Source: Acidimicrobiales bacterium
GTDB lineage: Bacteria; Actinomycetota; Acidimicrobiia; Acidimicrobiales; SZUA-35
Reading direction: 5' to 3'
Assembly (NCBI GenBank): GCA_020629695.1
Contig: JAHDCV010000006.1
Location: forward strand, 1-64,000
DNA length: 64,000 nucleotides
The translations under genes were made by a program, and so were the position numbers. Positions 7,959 through 16,410 of this stretch are shown piece by piece. Position 1 is the stretch's first letter, and each line of letters begins with the position of its first letter. The notes under the pieces are model-generated. The model was not told the origin of the DNA and searched no databases. It saw only the letters and a list, made by a program, of their open reading frames with translations.

Positions 7959-8351
7959 ATGGCGTTCGGTCGGAAGAGTCACGATGGGCCCCTGCCCTTC
8001 GTTCGCCACCGGCCGACCACCAACCCGATCCTGCCCGTTGCCGACATGGGCGAGGCGATCGGGTTCTACGAACGCCTCGGGTTCAGCGTGCACGCCTACG
8101 ACCCCGGGTACGCCTGGGTGAAGCACTGCGGGTGGGAGTGGTGCCATCTCCGTGCCGTCGAGTCCGTGGCGGGCAACGAGGCCAGCGCCTACTTCCACGT
8201 CGATGACGCAGCGGCCTGGCGCGCCGGATTCACGACGGCCTGCGCCGGCGAGATCGAGCTCGGCGAACTCGCGGACATGCCGTGGGGAAAGCGGGAGTTC
8301 TCCTTCGTCGACCCGGCCGGGAACCTCATCCGGCTCGGGAGCCCCGTCTGA
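7959..8351 (+). CDS. VOC-family (glyoxalase/bleomycin-resistance) protein
   Basis: About 130 aa. The N-terminal strand-helix NPILPVADMGEAIGFYERLGFSV and the closing strand FSFVDPAGNLIRLG are the classic VOC module. The WCHLRAVES segment carries a candidate metal-ligand His. The length corresponds to one VOC domain, which would dimerise. A resistance or small-molecule-binding role is possible but not shown. The start is chosen at ATG 7959 because the longer upstream frame has no domain content. Confidence 0.82.
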   Translation: MAFGRKSHDGPLPFVRHRPTTNPILPVADMGEAIGFYERLGFSVHAYDPGYAWVKHCGWEWCHLRAVESVAGNEASAYFHVDDAAAWRAGFTTACAGEIELGELADMPWGKREFSFVDPAGNLIRLGSPV

Positions 8352-8374
8352 TCGGAACCCCACCTCCCGGGGCT

Positions 8375-8833
8375 TCAGCTCCCGTGGGTTCGCATCTGAT
8401 AGTGGTTGGTCGAGATCGCCACGACCGTGCCCGCCGCGTCGACGATGTCGACCGTCCGGGAGTAGTCGGCCTTGCCGTTGGCGTCGGCCTCTGCGGCGAT
8501 GGCCGCCGCTTCTTCCGGGGTCATCGTCATCTCGACCGACACGTCGCTCGTGGCCGGTCGACGGAAGCGGATGTTCTGCTCCTTCACGATCGGGTAGTAG
8601 CGCTGCGGGTCGAAGGTGGTCGAGAACAACGTGCCACCGGGGAGTTCGGCGAGTGTGTAGAGCGCCCCGGCGTAGATGGTGCCGATGTGGTTGGTGTTGC
8701 CCTCTTTCGGCATCGAGAGGACGACACGCCCGGGCTCCGCGACGTCGACCGTCACCCGGATGTGGGCGGCCATGCTGACGCTTCGGTGGGTGGCCTCGGT
8801 GAGGCGTTCGGGATCGAAGGTTCGCTCGCTCAT
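8375..8833 (-). CDS. hotdog-fold thioesterase-like protein (DUF4442/PaaI type)
   Basis: A 152 aa single hotdog domain. MPKEGNTNHIGTIYAGALYTLAE near residue 42 corresponds to the HGG/N-x-x-G helix of hotdog thioesterases. FRRPATSDVSVE and ADYSRTVDIVDAAGTVVA supply the central strands. It is probably an acyl-CoA thioesterase or a regulatory hotdog protein; specificity is not readable. Confidence 0.75.
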   Translation of the reverse strand: MSERTFDPERLTEATHRSVSMAAHIRVTVDVAEPGRVVLSMPKEGNTNHIGTIYAGALYTLAELPGGTLFSTTFDPQRYYPIVKEQNIRFRRPATSDVSVEMTMTPEEAAAIAAEADANGKADYSRTVDIVDAAGTVVAISTNHYQMRTHGS

Positions 8834-8900
8834 GCGGCGAGCATCGCACGGCGTCTTCCGCGCGTCGACGTCGACCTCGTCAGCCCGGGTCGCCGGCTCC

Positions 8901-8906
8901 TACACT
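8901..8906 (+). promoter_or_regulatory. -10 box, leaderless start for gene at 8914
   Basis: TACACT ends 7 bases before the ATG at 8914. A weak TCGTCA hexamer lies 18 bases upstream of it. Confidence 0.45.
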
Positions 8907-8913
8907 GCCGGCC

Positions 8914-9105
8914 ATGGCTGCTCCTCCTCCGCCACCGCCCGAACTCACCACCAAGGGCGGTCTGATCGGTCTCGTGTTCGCGTTGATCATCCTGACCGGC
9001 GTCGGCGCCGCCATCGCCGTGCCCGAGATGAACCGGGACGACCACAAGAGCGACTACGACGATCACAGCGATGACGACCATGACGAGGAGTCCGGCGACC
9101 ACTGA
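8914..9105 (+). CDS. small single-pass membrane protein with acidic His-rich tail
   Basis: 63 aa. A proline-rich N-terminus (MAAPPPPPPEL) is followed by one transmembrane helix (GLIGLVFALIILTGVGAAIAV, about residues 16-36). The hydrophilic tail is built almost wholly of Asp, Glu, His, Ser and Lys (DDHKSDYDDHSDDDHDEE). The tail could bind divalent metal. No family is recognised. A clean leaderless-type -10 box and the correct membrane architecture support it as a real gene. Confidence 0.6.
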   Translation: MAAPPPPPPELTTKGGLIGLVFALIILTGVGAAIAVPEMNRDDHKSDYDDHSDDDHDEESGDH

Positions 9106-9123
9106 TCGCCGGGGCCGCGGTGA

Positions 9124-9768
9124 TCAGCCTGCGGCGCCCCAGAATTCGAGCGTGGCGTCCTCGGTCTGCTGCCCTCCGACGCGAGCCAGCAGTGTGTTGT
9201 CGCCGTCCAGCAGCACCGCATAGGGGAAGCCGCTTCCTCCGAATGCCGCCAGCGCCTCGCTGAGTTCGGAGTCGCGCATGATGTCGCCGCTGAACGCCTC
9301 GGTCTCGAACCACGCGCTCGCCGGATAGTTCGGTCGCTCGGCGCTCACGGCGGTCGACACGGCGATGAGTTCGACGCCCTCGGGGAACGAGCCTTGGTTG
9401 ACGAGTCGCTGCACGAGCGGCAGCTCCTCCTGGCAGTGCGGGCACCAGTGCGCCAGGAAGTAGACGACCTTGGTCGTGCCGTCGGCGCCGACGGTGAACT
9501 CGGTCCCGTCGAATCGTTGACCGGTGAGTGTGGGTGCGGTCTCGCCGAGGCCCGTCGACGATCCGTCGAACGTGGGAAGCGCGGCGCCGTCGATCGCCAC
9601 GGCCGAGGCCTGGGTGGTGGCCGCGTGGTCCAGACCCGACACGGAGGCATGGGCGGGAGCCGTCGGGCCGGCGCTCGCCACGGTGTCGTCAGCGTCGGAG
9701 CCACATGCTGCGGCGATCAGGGCGAGTGCGGCGAACAGAACGCCCAGGCGGCGTTGGCGTCGAGACAT
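9124..9768 (-). CDS. TlpA-like thioredoxin-fold lipoprotein
   Basis: 214 aa from the ATG at 9768. The signal peptide ends in the lipobox IAAACG. After a low-complexity Ala/Thr linker comes a redoxin domain: KVVYFLAHWCPHCQEELP near residue 100 holds the CxxC (WCPHC) active site. The later GSGFPYAVLLDGDN segment carries the cis-Pro loop. It probably acts in extracytoplasmic disulfide reduction or cytochrome maturation. A -10 box TACGCT (complement, 9775-9780) ends 6 bases before the ATG and supports this start over the longer frame. Confidence 0.85.
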   Translation of the reverse strand: MSRRQRRLGVLFAALALIAAACGSDADDTVASAGPTAPAHASVSGLDHAATTQASAVAIDGAALPTFDGSSTGLGETAPTLTGQRFDGTEFTVGADGTTKVVYFLAHWCPHCQEELPLVQRLVNQGSFPEGVELIAVSTAVSAERPNYPASAWFETEAFSGDIMRDSELSEALAAFGGSGFPYAVLLDGDNTLLARVGGQQTEDATLEFWGAAG

Positions 9769-9774
9769 GATGTC

Positions 9775-9780
9775 AGCGTA
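9775..9780 (-). promoter_or_regulatory. -10 box, leaderless start for TlpA-like gene
   Basis: TACGCT on the complement ends 6 bases before the ATG at 9768. Confidence 0.45.
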
Positions 9781-9812
9781 TTGCCGACCGTGCGCCCGGA
9801 CGGATCGGGTCG

Positions 9813-10940
9813 TCAGTTCCGACGGATGACGAAGGTCTCGTCGTGGAACCACAGACCGCCGTGGCGGTGGAGGACCTCTTCGGCCGCTTCCAGGTAGCGC
9901 CCGTCGCGGGTCGCCTCCTCGACCCGTTGGTCCTCGATCTGCGCGACGTAGATCGCTGCGTTCCAGGCGGCGAACAACGTCGAGGTGCCGATGTTCGACC
10001 CCAGATCGCTCGGCAGCGTGTGCATCTCGTAGGTCAGGGTCGACACGTCGTCCGGGAAGGCCATCAGGTCGAAGTCGCGGGCATCGGTGTCGAGGGCCCG
10101 ATGCAGCTCGGCCAGCAGTTCGTGCCGGCCGACCGGGAACGGCTCCTCATCGGGCCAGATCGAGCGGACGATCTCCATGGCCGGGTCGTCACCACTCGAT
10201 TGGATCCCGAGCAACACCCCGTGGGATCGGAGGGCACGACTGAGCGGGCAGAGGATCTTGTCGACCTTGAACGATGCGCTCGTCTTGGCCCGCCAGGGTT
10301 GGGAGGCGATGATCAGGTCGTAGTCGGTGCGGTGCTCACCCGGCTGCGGGATGACGTTGTCGAGGGCGAAGGTCTGATCCGACCGGTGGATCACGAGCGC
10401 CGTCGGGGTGACGTAGAGCGGGTTCCCGGTCTTCGGGCTCGGCTCGACCGCCCAGTGTTCCACGAGCCAGTCGTCGAGATCCCGGAGCTGTTCACCGAAG
10501 GTCTGGGAGTCGCTGCCGTCGAGGGCGACATGCCGCATGACCATCTTCTCGCGTTTCGCCGCGGAGTTCGGCCACAGGCCGGGCGACTCGGCGTAGTGCA
10601 TGTTGGTCAGCACGATCACCGAAGCCGGATGCTCGATGAAGCGATCGGGCAGCTTGTCGAGGGTGAGCCGGGCGTCCTCGAGGCTGATCTCCTTGCCGAC
10701 CACGTAGAACGGCACCGTCGGATACTCCCGATGCATCGCCCGCAAGAGGTGTGCGAGCACGGTGCCGTCCCCGATCCCGGCATCGAACACCCGAAGCGCC
10801 GGAGGTATGGGCCGGAGATTGGCGAGTTCCTGAGCGGCCCGTTCGGCGACCTTCCACTTCTCGTTCGTCGTGGTGACGAACTGGAGGTACTTCTGTCGGT
10901 TGTCGACGAATCGAAACGGGGCGGCGTCGGAGACGTTCAT
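9813..10940 (-). CDS. class I SAM-dependent methyltransferase-like protein
   Basis: 375 aa. A Rossmann-type SAM motif (VFDAGIGDGTVLAHLL) lies near residue 50. FYVVGKEIS near 80 fits the motif II acidic position, and YDLIIASQPWRAK near 205 resembles motif IV/post-I of small-molecule methyltransferases. The N-terminal FVDNRQKYLQFVTTTNEKW stretch and the long C-terminal domain are not recognised. No neighbour hints at a substrate. A TAGGTT box (complement, 10949-10954) ends 8 bases before the start codon. Confidence 0.65.
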   Translation of the reverse strand: MNVSDAAPFRFVDNRQKYLQFVTTTNEKWKVAERAAQELANLRPIPPALRVFDAGIGDGTVLAHLLRAMHREYPTVPFYVVGKEISLEDARLTLDKLPDRFIEHPASVIVLTNMHYAESPGLWPNSAAKREKMVMRHVALDGSDSQTFGEQLRDLDDWLVEHWAVEPSPKTGNPLYVTPTALVIHRSDQTFALDNVIPQPGEHRTDYDLIIASQPWRAKTSASFKVDKILCPLSRALRSHGVLLGIQSSGDDPAMEIVRSIWPDEEPFPVGRHELLAELHRALDTDARDFDLMAFPDDVSTLTYEMHTLPSDLGSNIGTSTLFAAWNAAIYVAQIEDQRVEEATRDGRYLEAAEEVLHRHGGLWFHDETFVIRRN

Positions 10941-11050
10941 CGGGGAGCAACCTACTCAACGGGCGCGGTGACGCTCCACGAGCCGGGGTCGGATCCGCTG
11001 GGGCGCGGGCGATCGGACACCGCCGTTGTGGCAGGCTCCGAGCGGAGCGG

Positions 11051-12145
11051 ATGATGGCCAGCGTCGAGTACCGATACGTCTCGAAGAGCTTCGAACCGGA
11101 CGGCTATGCCCTGGCCGGCCTGAACGTGGAGATCGCCGACGGCGAGTTCCTCGCCGTCCTGGGACGGTCCGGGAGCGGGAAGTCGACCATGCTGCGGTTG
11201 CTCACCGGCCTCGACGAGCCCGACGCCGGCGAGCTCCTGGTCGAGGGGCGCAGCCTGCGAGGCGTGCCGGCCCGGGATCGTGGCATCGGCATGGTGATGC
11301 AGATGCCCGCACTCGTGACCCACCGGACGGCCGGGGGCAACGTCCGGCTCCCGCTCGAGTTCGCCGGCACCCACGCGGCCGAGATCCGCGACCGTCTGGC
11401 GAGCGAAGCCGGCGAGCTCCACATCGGCCATCTACTCCGGAAGAAGCCGACACAGCTGTCCGGCGGAGAGACACAGGCGGTGCAGCTCGCCCGTGCACTG
11501 ATCTCCCGCCCGCGGGTGCTGCTGCTCGACGAGCCGCTCGCCCGCATCGATCACGAGGTCCGGTCTCGACTCCGAGCCGACATCACCCGGTTGCAGCGGA
11601 AGCATCGGGTCACGACGATCATGGCGACATCGGACCAGGCCGACGCGATGTCGCTCGCCGATCGGATCCTCGTGCTCGACGACGGACGACTCCAGCAGAT
11701 CGGGGACCCGCTCGAGGTGTACCACCGGCCGATCAACACCGCCGTGGCGCGCTTCCTCGGAGAGCCCGGCATGAATCTGCTCCGCATGCGTGTGGTCGAC
11801 GAAGGTGCCGTCCGGGCCTTCCGTCTGGAGGGGCTCCGCCTTCCGGCGTGGGCAGAGGCCGCCGGACGCTACGTGGGCGCCGACGCACTCGTCGGGATCC
11901 GCGCCGAGGACATCGAGATCGTCGCCGCCGGCGCTGGCCAGATCGACGCCGTCGTCGAGCGCACCGAGCCGTTCGGGGCCGCCACGATCGTGAGGACGCG
12001 ACTCGTGGATCAGCCGCTGTCGATCAGGCACCCGCGCGTGCCGCCCCGGCCCGGTGCCACCGTCGGATTGCGGCTCGACGTGTCCCGGGTGCATCTGTTC
12101 GACCCCTACTCCGAGGCGGCCATCCATCATCCGGCGGCGCCGTGA
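11051..12145 (+). CDS. ABC transporter ATP-binding protein, MalK/UgpC type
   Basis: 364 aa. Walker A is GRSGSGKST near residue 38, the signature LSGGETQAVQLARAL near 135, Walker B VLLLDEPLA near 155, and the switch His lies near 188. The C-terminal 120 residues form a TOBE-like regulatory domain as in MalK/UgpC/PotA ATPases. No permease or binding-protein gene is adjacent, so it may serve transporters encoded elsewhere. The signature motif reads LSGGETQ where LSGGQRQ is usual. Confidence 0.88.
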   Translation: MMASVEYRYVSKSFEPDGYALAGLNVEIADGEFLAVLGRSGSGKSTMLRLLTGLDEPDAGELLVEGRSLRGVPARDRGIGMVMQMPALVTHRTAGGNVRLPLEFAGTHAAEIRDRLASEAGELHIGHLLRKKPTQLSGGETQAVQLARALISRPRVLLLDEPLARIDHEVRSRLRADITRLQRKHRVTTIMATSDQADAMSLADRILVLDDGRLQQIGDPLEVYHRPINTAVARFLGEPGMNLLRMRVVDEGAVRAFRLEGLRLPAWAEAAGRYVGADALVGIRAEDIEIVAAGAGQIDAVVERTEPFGAATIVRTRLVDQPLSIRHPRVPPRPGATVGLRLDVSRVHLFDPYSEAAIHHPAAP

Positions 12146-12191
12146 CCCGATCGGGGGATCATTGATCTGACCTCGCGGCCCCCGGCGTCCG

Positions 12192-12197
12192 TACGCT
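12192..12197 (+). promoter_or_regulatory. -10 box for ABC exporter gene at 12204
   Basis: TACGCT ends 6 bases before the TTG at 12204 and 9 before the in-frame ATG at 12207. Confidence 0.4.
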
Positions 12198-12203
12198 CGT
12201 CGA

Positions 12204-14078
12204 TTGATGATGACGATGCACATGCTCTGGCCCCGGGATCGTTCCGAGATGGAGGGGGCCAAGATCGAACGCGAGGCGGCGGCGCGTGTGTGGCGGTTCG
12301 CCCAGCCCTACCGCGGGATGATCCTCGGGTTCCTGGTCACCGTGATCGCCCAGGCGCTGCTCGGCCTCGTCCCGGCGTTGCTGTTCGGCGAGATCGTCGG
12401 GGACGTCATCCCCGACGAGGACCGTGGGCGGCTCGTCCTGTTCGCGATCCTGATCGTGCTCTCGGCCCTCGGCTCGGGCATCGTGGCGATGTTCGAGCGC
12501 TACTGGTCCTCCAAGATCGGCGAAGGTGTCATCTACGACCTCCGGACGCAGCTGTTCGATCATGTGCAGCGGTTGCCGATCGCCTTCTTCACCCGGGTCC
12601 AGACGGGCACGCTCACCAATCGTCTGAACAACGACGTGATCGGTGCGCAGCGAGCATTGACCGCGACGCTCGGCACCGTCGTGTCGAACGTGATCACCCT
12701 GCTCACGACCGTGGCCGCCATGCTCTACCTCGACTGGCGGCTGACGGTGCTCGCCATCATCCTCACGCCGTTCTTCGTGATGCCGTACCGCAGGATCGGA
12801 CAGATCCAGCAGTCGATCACGCGCGAGGGCATGGACCACAACGCAGCGATGAACACGACGATGACCGAGCGGTTCAACGTGTCGGGCGCGCTGCTGGTGA
12901 AGCTGTTCGGGCGTCAGAACGACGAGCTCGGACTGTTCCGCGATCGGGCCGCGAAGGTGCGCGACATCGGGATCCGCTCCGCGATGTTCACCCGCGGCTT
13001 CATGATCGTGCTGAGCCTGCTCGGTGCGATGGGCACGGCACTCGTCTACGGCCTGGGTGGTTGGTTCGCCATCTCCGGATCGATCGACACCGGGGAACTC
13101 GTGGCGATGGGCCTCCTGGTCGGGCGGGTGTATCAGCCGCTCACGGGTCTCACGAACGCCCGGATCGACGTGCTCACCGCACTCGTCAGCTTCGATCGGG
13201 TCTTCGAGGTGCTCGACGCCCCGTCACCGCTCACCGATGCTCCCGACGCCCGCCTGCTCGAGCGCCCGGCCGGGCGGATCGAGTTCCGCGATGTCACCTT
13301 CCGGTATCCGGGCGCCAACGAACTGATCGTGCCGGCACTCGAGATCCCCTCGTCCGCACCGAGCGACGAGGTCGAGCCGGCGATCATCAACGATCTGAAC
13401 GTCACGATCGAGCCCGGTCAACTCGTCGCACTGGTCGGTCCGTCGGGCGCCGGCAAGACCACGATCACCAACCTCGTCCCCCGCCTGTACGACGTGACCG
13501 AGGGGGCGTTGCTCGTCGACGGGCACGACGTGCGGGAGCTGACGCAGGACTCCCTGCGAGCCGCGATCGGTGTGGTCGTCCAGGATCCACACCTGTTCCA
13601 CGAATCGATCGCCGACAATCTCCGCTACGCGAAGCCCGACGCGACGCTCGAGGAACTGATCACCGCGTGTCGGGCGGCTCGAATCCACGAGACCATCGAC
13701 AAGCTGCCGGGTGGCTACGACACCGTGGTCGGGGAGCGGGGCTACCGCCTGTCCGGCGGTGAGAAGCAGCGGCTGTCGATCGCTCGCATGCTGCTCAAGG
13801 ACCCGGCGATCGTGATCCTCGACGAAGCGACCAGCCATCTCGACTCCGAGAACGAGGCGCTGGTCCAGGAAGCGCTCAGCCAGGCACTCGCCGGGCGAAC
13901 CGCCCTGGTGATCGCCCATCGGCTGTCGACGATCACCGACGCCGACCAGATCCTGGTGCTCGACGAGGGTCAGCTCGTCGAGCGGGGAACCCATGGGGAA
14001 CTGCTGGCCGGTGAGGGGCTCTACGCGGACCTCTATCACCGGTTGGTGCGGGACCCCGTCGACACCATCGAGGCCTGA
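12204..14078 (+). CDS. ABC exporter, fused transmembrane and ATPase domains
   Basis: A 624 aa half-transporter with an N-terminal six-helix type I exporter domain (residues about 35-320; QRLPIAFFTRVQTGTLTNRLNND is a typical coupling segment). The ATPase domain follows: Walker A GPSGAGKTT near 412, signature LSGGEKQRLSIARML near 516, Walker B AIVILDEATSHLD near 534. It would form a homodimer or pair with a second half-transporter. The substrate is unknown (lipid, drug or peptide). The start codon could be TTG 12204 or ATG 12207. Confidence 0.93.
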   Translation: MMMTMHMLWPRDRSEMEGAKIEREAAARVWRFAQPYRGMILGFLVTVIAQALLGLVPALLFGEIVGDVIPDEDRGRLVLFAILIVLSALGSGIVAMFERYWSSKIGEGVIYDLRTQLFDHVQRLPIAFFTRVQTGTLTNRLNNDVIGAQRALTATLGTVVSNVITLLTTVAAMLYLDWRLTVLAIILTPFFVMPYRRIGQIQQSITREGMDHNAAMNTTMTERFNVSGALLVKLFGRQNDELGLFRDRAAKVRDIGIRSAMFTRGFMIVLSLLGAMGTALVYGLGGWFAISGSIDTGELVAMGLLVGRVYQPLTGLTNARIDVLTALVSFDRVFEVLDAPSPLTDAPDARLLERPAGRIEFRDVTFRYPGANELIVPALEIPSSAPSDEVEPAIINDLNVTIEPGQLVALVGPSGAGKTTITNLVPRLYDVTEGALLVDGHDVRELTQDSLRAAIGVVVQDPHLFHESIADNLRYAKPDATLEELITACRAARIHETIDKLPGGYDTVVGERGYRLSGGEKQRLSIARMLLKDPAIVILDEATSHLDSENEALVQEALSQALAGRTALVIAHRLSTITDADQILVLDEGQLVERGTHGELLAGEGLYADLYHRLVRDPVDTIEA

Positions 14079-14106
14079 CGGCCCGGGGGAGGCACTCCCC
14101 GGGCCG
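14079..14106. terminator. strong hairpin between convergent genes
   Basis: CGGCCCGGGG and CCCCGGGCCG form a perfect 10-bp stem with an 8-base loop immediately after the exporter stop codon. There is no long U-tract, so it is a probable bidirectional terminator. Confidence 0.55.
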
Positions 14107-14123
14107 CACCAGCCCCTCCAGGG

Positions 14124-14813
14124 TCAACCGACCCGGGTGATCGTCACCTCGGCGACCGGACCGTTCCAGTCGTACATCGAGGGAAGGTCGCCGATGCCGC
14201 GGATCGACGCGTGGCGGCGGACGACGCCGTTCTCGGCGAGCTCGTCCTGCGGGCCACCGTTGCCGATCTCGGGGTCGCCGCAGAACGGAGCGGGAACGAG
14301 GTCGGCGTCGAGCTCGGTGTTGATCTCGGTGCCGGCGTCGAAGGCGCCCAGCTGGTAGGTCCGGGACTGACCGTCACGGACCGGCAGCGGCCGGCTGTCG
14401 AGCCCGGCGAAGCCGTCGTTGGTGCAGATCAGCATCGACACGATCGACAGGCGGTCGGCGTCCGTGGTGAAGCTGAACGTGGCACTGGCGCCGGGTCGGA
14501 TCGGGGCATCCGCTCCCACACCGCTCGTGCCGTCGGTGGCCGCGGCGAGCTCGGCGGCCAGCACCGGCACACCACCGCTCTCGGCGACGGCGCCGACGCC
14601 CTCGCTGGCGGGTCGTCCCACCTGGAACACGTCGACGGCCTTGGTGTGGGCGGCGAAGTTCGGCGGCGTGAGGTACTGCGCGGCCGTGTTGTTCGTGATG
14701 GTGACCTCGTAGGTCGCCTCGTCGTGGCCATCGGCAGACGCCGGGCCCGCGGCGATCAGCGCCGGGAGTGCGAGGGCGGTGGTGGCGAAGGCGGCGAGTC
14801 GGGATCGGTTCAT
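14124..14813 (-). CDS. secreted spondin-domain protein
   Basis: 229 aa from the ATG at 14813, preceded by a GGAG ribosome site. A signal peptide (MNRSRLAAFATTALALPALIAAG, cleavage near ASA-DG) precedes a single Spondin_N-like domain. That domain is marked by YEVTITNNTAAQYLTPPNFAAHT, then EGVGAVAESG and the later TFSFTTDADRLSIVSMLICTNDGF. It is probably exported and free or cell-wall associated. Bacterial spondin-domain proteins have no settled function. Confidence 0.8.
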   Translation of the reverse strand: MNRSRLAAFATTALALPALIAAGPASADGHDEATYEVTITNNTAAQYLTPPNFAAHTKAVDVFQVGRPASEGVGAVAESGGVPVLAAELAAATDGTSGVGADAPIRPGASATFSFTTDADRLSIVSMLICTNDGFAGLDSRPLPVRDGQSRTYQLGAFDAGTEINTELDADLVPAPFCGDPEIGNGGPQDELAENGVVRRHASIRGIGDLPSMYDWNGPVAEVTITRVG

Positions 14814-14997
14814 GGTTCGTTGCTCCGGGTGTCGTGGCCGGCGGATGCCGGGCGAGCCGGCGGACTGCCGGCGCACGTCAGAGTCGAACTCGATGGGATG
14901 TGCCCGAATTCACCGATCCGGGACTGTTTCGCGAAGCGTTCCGGGTCGTTTCGCTGCCCGTCAGCGAGTCGTTAGCTCCGCCCGAGTCGCGGCGGGG

Positions 14998-15471
14998 TCA
15001 CTCGCCGATCTTCGCGATGACCGACGGAGGGAACCCGCCGGTCGCGATCGGGCCCCATCGGTCGACCTCGATCGAGATGATGCACTTGCCCTGCCGCGCC
15101 ATCATCTCCCGGTACTCCGCCCAGTCGGGATGCTCGCCCGAGGCCGATCGGTAGTACTCCACGAGGTGGTCCATGGCGTCCGGCAGGTCGATGACCGTGG
15201 CGTCGCCGTCGATCTGGACCCAGGCTCCGCCGAACCGGTCGCTCAGCACACACACCGAGGCGCGGTCGTCGCGACGGAGATTGTGGACCTTGTCGCGGAA
15301 GGGGTAGGTGGAGACGTACAGCCGGCCGTCGACGACGGAGCCGGACACCGGGGAGAGCTGTGGTCGACCGTCGGTGCGGAAGGTGGTGAGGATCCACTGG
15401 CGCCGCTCACCCACGAACTCCAGGAGTTCCTCGCGTGTCGCGATGCGTTCCGTTGCGGTCATTCTCGCCAT
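14998..15471 (-). CDS. PPOX-class flavin/F420-dependent oxidoreductase-like protein
   Basis: 157 aa from the ATG at 15471. The split-barrel segments are ILTTFRTDGRPQLSPV, GRLYVSTYPFRDKVHNLRRDDRASVCVL and WVQIDGDATV, typical of actinobacterial pyridoxamine-5'-phosphate-oxidase-like F420 or FMN enzymes. A TAAGGT box (complement 15479-15484) ends 7 bases before this ATG and supports MARM as the N-terminus rather than the Met three codons later or the much longer frame. Confidence 0.82.
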   Translation of the reverse strand: MARMTATERIATREELLEFVGERRQWILTTFRTDGRPQLSPVSGSVVDGRLYVSTYPFRDKVHNLRRDDRASVCVLSDRFGGAWVQIDGDATVIDLPDAMDHLVEYYRSASGEHPDWAEYREMMARQGKCIISIEVDRWGPIATGGFPPSVIAKIGE

Positions 15472-15478
15472 GCACGGG

Positions 15479-15501
15479 ACCTTAGGCGGCGCTGCGATAC
15501 T
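15479..15501. promoter_or_regulatory. divergent leaderless promoter pair
   Basis: On the complement, TAAGGT (15479-15484) ends 7 bases before the PPOX start codon at 15471. On the + strand, GATACT (15496-15501) ends 6 bases before the ATG at 15508. The two start codons are only 36 bases apart. Confidence 0.45.
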
Positions 15502-15507
15502 GCGACG

Positions 15508-16410
15508 ATGACTGCAGCGATCACCGTGCTCGACGGCGGCATGGGAAAGCATCTCGAACGCTCCGGCGCGCCGTTTCGCCAGCCGGAGTGGTCGGCGCTC
15601 GCCCTGCTGGAAGACCCCGACTCGGTGAGCGACGCACACGACGACTTCATCGACGCCGGTGCCGAAGTCGTGATCACCAACGCCTATGCGGTCGTCCCGT
15701 TCCATCTCGGTGACGAACGATTCGCCGAACGGGGAGCGGAGCTCGCCGAGTTGGCTGGTCAGCTCGCACGCGACTGTGCCGATGGCGCTGATCGTCCCGT
15801 GATGGTCGCCGGTTCGATCCCGCCACTGTTCGGGTCCTACGAACCCGATCGATTCGAGGCGGATGCCGCACCGGCGATGCTCGATCTGCTGATCGAGGCA
15901 CAGGCGCCGTTCGTGGACTTCTGGATCGCGGAGACCGTCAGCTCGATCGCGGAGGCCGAGGCGATCATCGCCGCCGTCGAACGTCACGACCCCTCGGTCG
16001 AGCTCTGGATGTCGTTCTCGGTTCCTGACGATCCACCCGGTGACGTGGTCCATCTCCGTTCCGGCGAGACGATCGCCGACGCGGTGGCGGCCGTGCGCAC
16101 TCACGTCGCGGCGATCCTGTTCAACTGCTCGCCGCCGGAGGCGATCACCGTCGCATTGGGACATCTCGTGGAAGCGCTCGGCGCCAATCCGAGTGGGATC
16201 CGCTACGGGGGCTATGCCAACGCCTTCACGCCGAAGACGGCCGGCTATGCCGCCAACGAGGTCGTGCTCGGACGGCGGGAGGATCTGACCCCGGAGGCGT
16301 ACGCCGCGATCTGCCGAGGGTGGATCGACGCCGGCGCGACGCTCATCGGGGGGTGCTGCCAGATGTACCCTGAGCACATCGACGCGCTGAACTCCCTGGC
16401 CGACGGATGA
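15508..16410 (+). CDS. homocysteine S-methyltransferase family protein
   Basis: A 300 aa TIM-barrel methyltransferase of the Pfam S-methyl_trans family, which transfers a methyl group (commonly from S-methylmethionine or SAM) to homocysteine. The N-terminal LDGGMGKHLERSG, the Zn-binding Cys in LFNCSPPEAI near residue 209, and GGCC near 285 supply the three zinc thiolates. The following phytanoyl-CoA dioxygenase-like gene overlaps it by 4 bases, so the two are translationally coupled. Confidence 0.87.
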   Translation: MTAAITVLDGGMGKHLERSGAPFRQPEWSALALLEDPDSVSDAHDDFIDAGAEVVITNAYAVVPFHLGDERFAERGAELAELAGQLARDCADGADRPVMVAGSIPPLFGSYEPDRFEADAAPAMLDLLIEAQAPFVDFWIAETVSSIAEAEAIIAAVERHDPSVELWMSFSVPDDPPGDVVHLRSGETIADAVAAVRTHVAAILFNCSPPEAITVALGHLVEALGANPSGIRYGGYANAFTPKTAGYAANEVVLGRREDLTPEAYAAICRGWIDAGATLIGGCCQMYPEHIDALNSLADG

